Source: Alphaproteobacteria bacterium (GTDB lineage Bacteria > Pseudomonadota > Alphaproteobacteria > JAJFFI01). From it: DNA of 64,000 nucleotides. Every line of letters starts with the position of its first letter. Within the stretch, counting starts at the first letter, position 1. The notes under the pieces were generated by a model. The model did not search any database and was not told where the DNA came from. It worked only from the letters and a program-made list of their open reading frames with translations. Positions 57,099 to 64,000 of the stretch are shown piece by piece. The DNA lies in the NCBI GenBank assembly GCA_030066595.1, contig JASJBI010000022.1:1-64000 (forward strand), given 5' to 3'. The translations under genes were made by a program, and so were the position numbers.

Positions 57099-58190
57099 TT
57101 GAGCGACGAGGCGCCCACTCCGTTCCCGCCGGGCTCAACCATCGGCATCATGGGCAGCGGCCAGCTTGGCCGCATGACCGCCTTCGCGGCGGCCGAGCTC
57201 GGCTATGACGTGCACATCTTCTCGGGCGAGGCGGACAGTCCCGCGGGCCGCGTCGCCGCCCGCGAGACCGTCGCGGACTACACCGACGCCTCGGCTCTCG
57301 ACGGCTTTGCGCGATCCGTTGACGTGGTCACCTTCGAGTTCGAGAACATCCCCCATGAAAGCGTCCGGCGCCTCGCGGCCTCGGTGCCCGTCCGGCCCGG
57401 CTGGGAGGCCCTCAGGGTCGCCCAGGACCGACGCGACGAGAAGGACTTCCTCGCCGGGATCGGTGTCCCGACCGCCCCCTACGCCAAGATCGGCACGCGC
57501 GCGGATCTGGACGCGGCGATCGCCAAGCTCGGCCGGCCCGCGATCCTGAAGACGGCGCGGCTGGGCTATGACGGCAAGGGCCAGGTTGCACTGGCGCCTG
57601 ACGGATCTTTGGAGGCGGCGTGGCAGGCCTTTGGCGAGGTGCCTGGAATCGTGGAGGCCAGGATCGATTTCGCCTGCGAGATCTCGGTGATCATCGCCCG
57701 TGGCGTCGACGGGGCCACGGCGGCCTATGTCCCTGTCGAGAACCGCCATGTGAACCATATCCTGGATACGACCATCGCTCCGGCGGCCGTCTCACGGGAC
57801 GTGGCGCACCAGGCGCTCGGCATTGCCCAGCGGATCGCCGAACGGCTCGAGATCGTGGGCCTGTTGGCGGTCGAGATGTTCGTCACACCGGACCACCAGG
57901 TGCTGGTGAACGAGATCGCGCCGCGGCCGCACAACTCCGGGCACTGGACCATCGACGCCTGCCAGACCAGCCAGTTCACCCAGTTCGTGCGCGCGGTCGC
58001 GGGGCTGCCGCTGGGCTCGCCCGAGCGCCATTCGGATGCGGTCATGAAGAACCTGATCGGTGCGGATTTCGACGGCTGGGCCGAGCTCGCGGCCGACCCG
58101 TCCGCTCGCCTGCACCTCTACGGCAAGCGCGAGTCGCGCCCGGGTCGCAAGATGGGCCACGTCACGCGGCTGTCGCCGCGGCGCGACTAG
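57099..58190 (+). CDS. purK: N5-carboxyaminoimidazole ribonucleotide synthase
   Basis: IGIMGSGQLGRMTAFAAAELGYDVHIFSGEADSPAG; VNEIAPRPHNSGHWTIDACQTSQF; TTG start. Confidence 0.95.
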   Translation: MSDEAPTPFPPGSTIGIMGSGQLGRMTAFAAAELGYDVHIFSGEADSPAGRVAARETVADYTDASALDGFARSVDVVTFEFENIPHESVRRLAASVPVRPGWEALRVAQDRRDEKDFLAGIGVPTAPYAKIGTRADLDAAIAKLGRPAILKTARLGYDGKGQVALAPDGSLEAAWQAFGEVPGIVEARIDFACEISVIIARGVDGATAAYVPVENRHVNHILDTTIAPAAVSRDVAHQALGIAQRIAERLEIVGLLAVEMFVTPDHQVLVNEIAPRPHNSGHWTIDACQTSQFTQFVRAVAGLPLGSPERHSDAVMKNLIGADFDGWAELAADPSARLHLYGKRESRPGRKMGHVTRLSPRRD

Positions 58191-59016
58191 TCTGAGCCAC
58201 CAAGTCGGCGATCTCCTGCCCGGATACGGCATCCAGGGAGAACCCAAAGGTCCCTTCGTCCTTCACTTCGCTTGCGGCACGCACGAATGCGCCCAGCGCG
58301 GCCCGGGCAAAGGCACCGCCCACGCTGATCCTCTTCACGCCGGCGGCTTCCAGCTCCGCCACCGAGAAAAGTGGTTCTTGCAGACCCATGACCACATTGA
58401 CCGGCTTGGCCACGGCCTCGCAGACGGTCCGGATTGCGTCCAGGTCTGGGAGGCCGGGCGCGTAGAGTACATCGGCTCCGGCGTCGCCAAAGGCCTGGAG
58501 CCTGCGGATGGTGTCGTCCAGGTCCGGACGGTCAAAAAGGAAGTTCTCGGCTCGGGCGGTCAGCACAAACGGCAGCCCGCAAGCGGCTTCGGAGGCAGCG
58601 GCGACACGATCGACGGCGAGTTGGAAATCGAAGATGGCATTGGCCGGATCACCTGTCGCATCTTCGATCGAACCGCCGACCAAACCGACATCGGCGGCAA
58701 GCCTGATCGTCCGCGCACACGCTTCGGGGGTGTCGCCGAAGCCGTTTTGCAGGTCGGCAGACACCGGCAAAGGGCTCGCCTTCACGATCTCCCACGCGTT
58801 GGCCAGCAGCTCGTCGCGCGAAAGCGCGGTCGCGGTGTCGAGACGACCGGCTGAAGAGGCGAACCCTGCGCTGGTCGTGGCCAAGGCCTCGAAGCCCATG
58901 GCCGTCAGGATGCGGGCCGTGCCTGCGTTCCAGGGATTCGGGATGACGAAGGCCCCGGGACGGTCGTGAAGCGCTTTGAACTTACGATACTTCTGACACT
59001 GTGAACCACCGGTCAT
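58162..59016 (-). CDS. Isocitrate lyase/PEP mutase family protein
   Basis: FKALHDRPGAFVIPNPWNAGTARILTAMGFEALATTSAGFASSAG; PLPVSADLQNGFGDTPE. Confidence 0.9.
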   Translation of the reverse strand: MTGGSQCQKYRKFKALHDRPGAFVIPNPWNAGTARILTAMGFEALATTSAGFASSAGRLDTATALSRDELLANAWEIVKASPLPVSADLQNGFGDTPEACARTIRLAADVGLVGGSIEDATGDPANAIFDFQLAVDRVAAASEAACGLPFVLTARAENFLFDRPDLDDTIRRLQAFGDAGADVLYAPGLPDLDAIRTVCEAVAKPVNVVMGLQEPLFSVAELEAAGVKRISVGGAFARAALGAFVRAASEVKDEGTFGFSLDAVSGQEIADLVAQTSRAAATAA

Positions 59017-59057
59017 CGCTTCCTCCGTCCTACGTTCGGCCTGGAACATGGTGGCCA

Positions 59058-59387
59058 CTAAAGTTTGACCAAGGGCGCATGCGGGGCGGAGGCGAGTTTC
59101 AGAAAGGTCCGATCTTCGCGGATCAGGAACTTCTCTGCTTGGGCGAAAGCGTAGTTTTCGAGGCCAAGCGGGTCGGTTGCGAGTCGCGCCCGATAGTCTT
59201 CATAGGCTGCCAAGCTCTCGATGTTGTAGACGCCGTATGCCAGCGTGCTGGATCCCTCGTGCGGCGCGAAATACCCGATCAAGTCCGCCCCACATCGCGG
59301 GATGGCCTCGCCCCAGTTGCGCGCATACTGAACGAACTGTTCCTTCTTGGTCGGATCGATGTGGTAGCGAATGAAGCAAGTGATCAT
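59058..59387 (-). CDS. NIPSNAP family protein
   Basis: MITCFIRYHIDPTKKEQFVQYARNWGEAIPRCGADLIGYFAPHEGSSTLAYGVYNIESLAAYEDYRARL. Confidence 0.88.
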   Translation of the reverse strand: MITCFIRYHIDPTKKEQFVQYARNWGEAIPRCGADLIGYFAPHEGSSTLAYGVYNIESLAAYEDYRARLATDPLGLENYAFAQAEKFLIREDRTFLKLASAPHAPLVKL

Positions 59388-59559
59388 GTCCGGCCTCCAT
59401 TCTCGTAGGCGCCTTATGACATGAACTACTACGAAGATGCTTCGTTCTTTATCGAAATGTGATTGTAGATCTTGCGGCTTCGAGCGGTCAGCGGGGTTAT
59501 CGGCGCCAACGTGAAAGGGTCGGCCGAGATGCCGCCGGCACCTTCGCTGGTGTTTGCCT

Positions 59560-60246
59560 CTATGGCTTCGCCGCACTCCCTTTACGCCGGCGTCGCCGGC
59601 GCGGTCCCGGGGCAAAGACCCGCAGCGGGTTGGGCATCCGCTCGAAGCGCTTGCCGATCTGTCCGAGCGTCTTGGGCACCGCCATCACGTCGGCGATGCG
59701 CCGGTCGAGAAACGACCAGGTATCGGCGAAGCCTTCGGAGTTGTCGTTGAGCCAGTAGAGCAGGGTGGCGCTGTAGACGCCCGCCAGGAGCCCACGCTTG
59801 GTGTAGAAGTTGTAGTCCGTGGCCGTGTCGCCGGCGGCGTACCAGATGGCGTCGACCGTGCGATAGAGACATTGCGCGCCAAGCGCCGCGTTCTGGGGAA
59901 AGGACAGCACCGCGAGCGCCCGCCGGATCGCCTCGCGATGTTGGGTGTTCTGCTCCAGCCGCAGCCGCACGCCGAGAGTGACCCGCTCGCGCACCTTGAG
60001 CTCGGCGGCGCCGCGCTTTTCCATCTCCGCCATCGTGTCGCGGTCGGCCTGGCGGCTGAAGAACACGATCATCTCGACCGGCCCGCCGGGAAAGGCGCGG
60101 ACCGCGTCGCCGGGCTTGTAGCCGGCGTCCGCCGCGCCGGCCTCGGCCGCGGACATGGTCCAGCCATCGAAGGCAATGTGCGGCAGGGTCGCGTGCAGGA
60201 TCTCGGCCCGCATCTTGTCCAGCATGTCGGTCTCGGCCTGGCTCAT
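59560..60246 (-). CDS. COQ9 family protein (ubiquinone biosynthesis)
   Basis: AFDGWTMSAAEAGAADAG; ADAIWYAAGDTATDYNFYTKRGLLAGVYSATLLYWLND-type core (here VDAIWYAAGD). Confidence 0.92.
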   Translation of the reverse strand: MSQAETDMLDKMRAEILHATLPHIAFDGWTMSAAEAGAADAGYKPGDAVRAFPGGPVEMIVFFSRQADRDTMAEMEKRGAAELKVRERVTLGVRLRLEQNTQHREAIRRALAVLSFPQNAALGAQCLYRTVDAIWYAAGDTATDYNFYTKRGLLAGVYSATLLYWLNDNSEGFADTWSFLDRRIADVMAVPKTLGQIGKRFERMPNPLRVFAPGPRRRRRRKGSAAKP

Positions 60247-60807
60247 CTATTCCGCCGCTGCTTCGATCTCTTCTTCCGATTCGGCCGCCAAACGGCTCAT
60301 CTCCTCCACGAACCCGAACAACGACATGTCCGTCATGCGCATGGGGTAGAGGATGCCGTCCAGATGGTCGCATTCGTGCTGGACCACGCGGGCGTGAAAG
60401 CCGCTCACGGTCCGGTCCACCGGACTGCCGTCGAGGGTCAGGCCACGGTAGCGGATTCGCGCGTAACGCGGAACCGCGCCGATCATGCCGGGGACCGAAA
60501 GACAGGCCTCCCAGCCGACCTCCCTGTCCTCACCGATGGGCTCGACGACGGGATTGATCAAGACCTGCAGAACCTGCGGCGGGTCGTCTTCCGCCTCCGT
60601 CGTGCGGTCCTGCGGGACGCTGAACAAGACCAGCCGCTTGGGCACGTGCACTTGCGGTGCCGCGAGCCCGGCGCCCTTGGCATCTTCCAGCGTCTCCACC
60701 ATATCTTCGACCAGCCGCCGGACCTCCTCGCTCGAGGGATCGCTGATCTCTTCGGCGCGGGCGCGCAGGATCGGGTGGCCCATGCGGGCGATTTTGAGAA
60801 TGGCCAT
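60247..60807 (-). CDS. def: Peptide deformylase
   Basis: GAGLAAPQVHVPKRLVLF; GWEACLSVPGM; VVQHECDHLDGILYPMRM. Confidence 0.94.
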   Translation of the reverse strand: MAILKIARMGHPILRARAEEISDPSSEEVRRLVEDMVETLEDAKGAGLAAPQVHVPKRLVLFSVPQDRTTEAEDDPPQVLQVLINPVVEPIGEDREVGWEACLSVPGMIGAVPRYARIRYRGLTLDGSPVDRTVSGFHARVVQHECDHLDGILYPMRMTDMSLFGFVEEMSRLAAESEEEIEAAAE

Positions 60808-60940
60808 GGTATCAATATGGCCTTCACGATTGTTGCCGTAAAGTTCTGCCAAGACCGAGCGTCGGGCTTCGGTCGGGCGGGCAGGTGTCTTCAGTCGGTT
60901 TGAGCGGGTCGCGTTGATTGGCCTGAGAGGGTTTGCACAG

Positions 60941-61519
60941 ATGGGCAGATTGGCGTGGATCGCCTTGCTGGCCGTGGTGATCTGGGCACCGGCGCAGGCC
61001 GGGATTTACGACGGCATTGCCGCTTTCAAGCGCGGCGACTACCAGACGGCCTATGCCGAGCTGTTGCCGGCCGCGAAGGCAGGCCATCCCGTGGCGCAAT
61101 ACTATGTCGGTCGGATGCGCGATGACGGCAACGGTGTGGCTCGAGACCGCGAAAAAGCCGTGGCCTGGTATCGCAAAGCGGCAGAGCGCGGTCACGCGGA
61201 CGCGCAGTACCGGCTGGGAGTCCTTTACCTTTGGGGCTGGGGGATCGAGCAAAGCCGGTCGCAAGCCTTGCTCTGGCACTTGCGGGCCGCGCGCCAGGGG
61301 CATGTGGACGCCCAGACCAGTGTTGGGCGGCTCTATGCCCGCGGCGCAAAAGGGATTGCGGCCAACAATGTCGAAGCGTGGAAATGGTTGACCATTGCGT
61401 CCCGCGGCGGGTCGCCCCAGGCGTCCCTCTCGGTGACCACGGTCGAGCAGCGACTCACCGCCTCGGAGCTGGCCAAGGCTAGGCGCCTGGCGGCGAAATT
61501 CCGGCCGACCCCGGAATAA
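60941..61519 (+). CDS. Sel1-like repeat secreted protein
   Basis: Signal peptide; AEAKAGHPVAQYYVGRMRDDGNGVARDREKAVAWYRKAAERGHADAQYRLGVLY-type repeats. Confidence 0.88.
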   Translation: MGRLAWIALLAVVIWAPAQAGIYDGIAAFKRGDYQTAYAELLPAAKAGHPVAQYYVGRMRDDGNGVARDREKAVAWYRKAAERGHADAQYRLGVLYLWGWGIEQSRSQALLWHLRAARQGHVDAQTSVGRLYARGAKGIAANNVEAWKWLTIASRGGSPQASLSVTTVEQRLTASELAKARRLAAKFRPTPE

Positions 61520-61564
61520 GCGCTGGCTGCTTCACAAGATCGGTCCCATATGCTAGAAGCCGAG

Positions 61565-61595
61565 CCGAGGTCGGTTGGGCGCCCAGCCGACTCGG
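61565..61595 (+). promoter_or_regulatory. rpsU leader hairpin
   Basis: CCGAG-g-TCGGTTGGG / CCCAGCCGA-CTCGG: 14 bp stem incl. one G.U, one bulge, upstream of the rpsU SD. Confidence 0.6.
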
Positions 61596-61631
61596 GTAAT
61601 TATTTGCCTTATCTGATAGGAGGATAGGAAA

Positions 61632-61838
61632 ATCGTTCAGGTTCACGTCCGCGACAACAATGTCGACCAAGCCCTCCGCGCGCTGAAGAAAAAGATGCAG
61701 CGCGAGGGCATCTTCCGCGAGATGAAGCTCCGCCGCAGTTACGAGAAGCCTTCGGAACGCAAGGCCCGGGAGAGGGCCGAGGCGGTCCGACGTGCGCGCA
61801 AGCTGGCGCGCAAGCGCATGGAGCGCGAAGGCTACTGA
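61632..61838 (+). CDS. rpsU: 30S ribosomal protein S21; inferred AUC start codon
   Basis: (I)[76 protein letters not shown] at 61617-61623; in-frame stop TAG at 61617 and no ATG/GTG/TTG/CTG before the conserved N-terminus. Missed by ORF track. Confidence 0.93.
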   Translation: MVQVHVRDNNVDQALRALKKKMQREGIFREMKLRRSYEKPSERKARERAEAVRRARKLARKRMEREGY

Positions 61839-61888
61839 CGGGGCTTCGGCCCTAGGCTTACAATTGTTCCCAGTCGTTCGCTTGGCAC

Positions 61889-61930
61889 GCCCGGCAATGG
61901 CGGAAGCCGCCGGGCCTCTTGGTATTTTTT
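61889..61930 (+). terminator. Probable rpsU terminator
   Basis: GCCCGGC (61889-61895) / GCCGGGC (61909-61915) followed by TATTTTTT after ~8 nt. Confidence 0.5.
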
Positions 61931-61931
61931 C

Positions 61932-62921
61932 CTAGAAACAGACGCCTTCGCCCGCGAAGACCTGACGCAGGCGCGCGGCGACCCGATCGAGGGTCTCGGG
62001 GGCGGCGTCGATAACCTCGCCCCAAAGCAGGAAGTTATGGATCTGTCCCGCTTGGCAGGTGTAGTCGACCGGGATATCGGCGGCCGCGAGGGCGTCCGCA
62101 TAAGCCGCACCTTCGTCGCGCAGGGGATCGAACTCCGCGGTCACGATGACCGCAGGCGGCAGGCCGGTGAAGTCGGCGTACCGCAGGGGGGCAAAGCGCG
62201 GGTCCGTGCGATCGTTTTCCCCGTTCAAATAGTGCGCCACGAACCAGTCGATGATCGGGCGAGTGAGGATCAGATCCTCGTCGAACAGGGCGTGCGAGGG
62301 CAGGTCCGCGAAGATGTCTAGGTTCGGATAGATCATGGCCTGCAGCGCGATCGCCGGCCCGCCCTGGTCCCGAGCCATATGGCAGCAGACGGCCGTTAAG
62401 TTGCCGCCGGCGCTGTCGCCGCAGAGCGCCAGTCGGGCCGGATCCCCGCCAAGTGCCGGCGCGGTCTCGGCCGCCCAGCGGACCGCCGCAAACGCGTCCT
62501 CGACAGCAGCCGGGAACTTGTGGTCCGGCGCCAGCCGATAGTCCACCGACAGGACCAGGCAATCGGCCTCCCTGCAAAGATAGCGGCATTGCGGATCGTG
62601 GCTCTTGAGGCTGCCGATCACATAGCCACCGCCATGGAAGAACACCAAGACGGGCAGGGGCGCCGATGACGCGCCTTGCGGCCGGTAGAGCCGCGCGCGC
62701 AAGGCACCGGCGGGACCGGGAATCTCCAGTGCCTCGACCGCCCTGACCTCGACCGTCGGCAGATTGAGGTTTGGCGCCTTCATGTCGAACATGAATCGCG
62801 CCGCCACCGGCGACATGGTCTCGAGATCCCGGGCGTCGCTCTCGGCGATCAGGTCCAGGATCTTCCGCGCTTGCGGATGCAAACCGTCCTTGATCATTTC
62901 AGTGTCTGGTGAGGCCGGCAC
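61932..62921 (-). CDS. Alpha/beta hydrolase (HSL family esterase)
   Basis: VFFHGGGYVIGSLKSHD; LALCGDSAGGNLTAVCCHMA. Confidence 0.92.
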   Translation of the reverse strand: MPASPDTEMIKDGLHPQARKILDLIAESDARDLETMSPVAARFMFDMKAPNLNLPTVEVRAVEALEIPGPAGALRARLYRPQGASSAPLPVLVFFHGGGYVIGSLKSHDPQCRYLCREADCLVLSVDYRLAPDHKFPAAVEDAFAAVRWAAETAPALGGDPARLALCGDSAGGNLTAVCCHMARDQGGPAIALQAMIYPNLDIFADLPSHALFDEDLILTRPIIDWFVAHYLNGENDRTDPRFAPLRYADFTGLPPAVIVTAEFDPLRDEGAAYADALAAADIPVDYTCQAGQIHNFLLWGEVIDAAPETLDRVAARLRQVFAGEGVCF

Positions 62922-62939
62922 TGTCCCTCCATGGTCTCG

Positions 62940-63548
62940 TCAATCCTTGCAGGGATCGCCCCGTTCGCCGTGAACCAGGCCGCTCAGCACCAGCCGCCAG
63001 ACGCAATCGAACTGACTGTCGATCCGGGGATCCGACCATTCGGCCGCGTGGATCGGATGATGAAAACGCGCTGTCGCATCGAAAGCGGCCTTGGCGGATC
63101 CGCGCACGTCCGATACCCGGAAGCATCCTTGTGCCACACCGTCCTCTACGATCCGCGCAAGCTGGGCGACCAGCTCCTGCACATGGGCTTGGACGACCGC
63201 GCGCGACTGCTCCGCGATGGCATGGTAGGTGGCAAAGAGCTCGGGATCGTCGAGCACCTTGCGGCGCTTGATCGTCATGAGCTCATCGAACCAGCGTCGC
63301 AGGCGTTTGTCCGCCGGGCCGGTTTCGCGCGCGATGGTATCCAGAGGCGCGGACACGCGATGCAGCCAGCGCTCGGTGACCGCATCCCGTAGCGAGGCCT
63401 TGCTCGAGAAGTGCCGGTAGATGGTTCCGTGGCTCACATCCAGCGCGCGGGCCACGTCGAGCACTGTCGTCTTGGCCGGACCGTAGCGGCGGAGGACATC
63501 CTCAGCCGCGTCCAGGATCCGGTCCGCCGTCAGGGCCGCTTCGGTCAT
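62940..63548 (-). CDS. TetR-family transcriptional regulator
   Basis: ADRILDAAEDVLRRYGPAKTTVLDVARALDVSHGTIYRHFSSKASLRDAV. Confidence 0.92.
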   Translation of the reverse strand: MTEAALTADRILDAAEDVLRRYGPAKTTVLDVARALDVSHGTIYRHFSSKASLRDAVTERWLHRVSAPLDTIARETGPADKRLRRWFDELMTIKRRKVLDDPELFATYHAIAEQSRAVVQAHVQELVAQLARIVEDGVAQGCFRVSDVRGSAKAAFDATARFHHPIHAAEWSDPRIDSQFDCVWRLVLSGLVHGERGDPCKD

Positions 63549-63556
63549 TATGAGGG

Positions 63557-64000
63557 CTACTGGCCTTTTTCGCTGTCAAGCAACGCCATTTGATCGGCGG
63601 CGTAGCGGTCGCCCGCGGTGGCGCCTGCCGGCACCACCGCCTCGATCTGCGCAACATCCTCGTCCGTCAGGCGAAGGTCAAGGGCCGCAATCGCCGCGGC
63701 AAGCTGGTCCCGCCGTCGCGCGCCGATCAGCGGGACGATGTCGTCGCCCCGGGACAGGACCCAGGCGATGGCCAGTTGAGCCACGGTGCTGTGCCGGTCC
63801 TCGGCGAGCCTACGGATCGCCTCGACCAGGGCCAGGTTCCGGTCCAGATTGGCTCCGGAAAAGCGCGGCAGATGACCACGGAAATCCTTTGCCGAAGCGG
63901 ACCGATCCGGCGACCAGTCGCCGCTCAGCAGGCCGCGGGACAGCACGCCATATGCGGTCACCGCGATGCCGAGCGCCCTCGCCGTCGGCAGGATCTCCCG
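63557..64000 (-). CDS. Aldo/keto reductase (partial, N-terminus outside window)
   Basis: AVTAYGVLSRGLLSGDW; VAQLAIAWVLSRGDDIVPLIGARRRDQL. Confidence 0.88.
   Translation of the reverse strand, partial: REILPTARALGIAVTAYGVLSRGLLSGDWSPDRSASAKDFRGHLPRFSGANLDRNLALVEAIRRLAEDRHSTVAQLAIAWVLSRGDDIVPLIGARRRDQLAAAIAALDLRLTDEDVAQIEAVVPAGATAGDRYAADQMALLDSEKGQ

Noticed and set aside
1-64000. tRNA/rRNA genes or known defence systems (RM, CBASS, Gabija, retron, TA)
   Set aside because: None recognised on reading either strand; a tRNAscan/DefenseFinder run would be the decisive check.

Overview
GC-rich alphaproteobacterial chromosome segment, Rhodospirillales-like by gene content (TrcR/DUF1013, COQ9, PAS_5, phasin, class I LysRS). 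From left to right: (i) the end of a prophage (T7-type tail fibre, lysozyme/lysis cassette, ~1-5.09 kb) followed by a 14-bp minisatellite; (ii) a PAS_5 + methyltransferase pair and a bactofilin-TM-TPR fusion; (iii) a complete histidine-utilisation locus (hutF-C-U-H2, a LIV-type ABC transporter, hutH1; divergent hutI-G) with two HAL paralogues, one carrying A-C-G instead of the A-S-G MIO tripeptide; (iv) an RTX protein divergent from a three-gene type I secretion operon with two unlike ABC ATPases, separated by a ~22% GC island; (v) a HEXXH lipoprotein and an S24-type regulator that has apparently lost its catalytic dyad; (vi) housekeeping genes, including an ECF sigma/anti-sigma/Spy-like/DUF1800/DUF1501 operon, a DinG-like helicase, prpE, ubiX, pfk, purEK, def and COQ9; (vii) rpsU, absent from the ORF track because its only plausible start is a non-canonical AUC behind a perfect Shine-Dalgarno and a leader hairpin. 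Most worth follow-up: the rpsU AUC start and leader, the Cys-MIO HAL in the hut operon, the asymmetric RTX exporter, the protease-dead S24 regulator, and the apparent -1 frameshift at the start of a phage gene. All family calls come from reading motifs; no database search was run.
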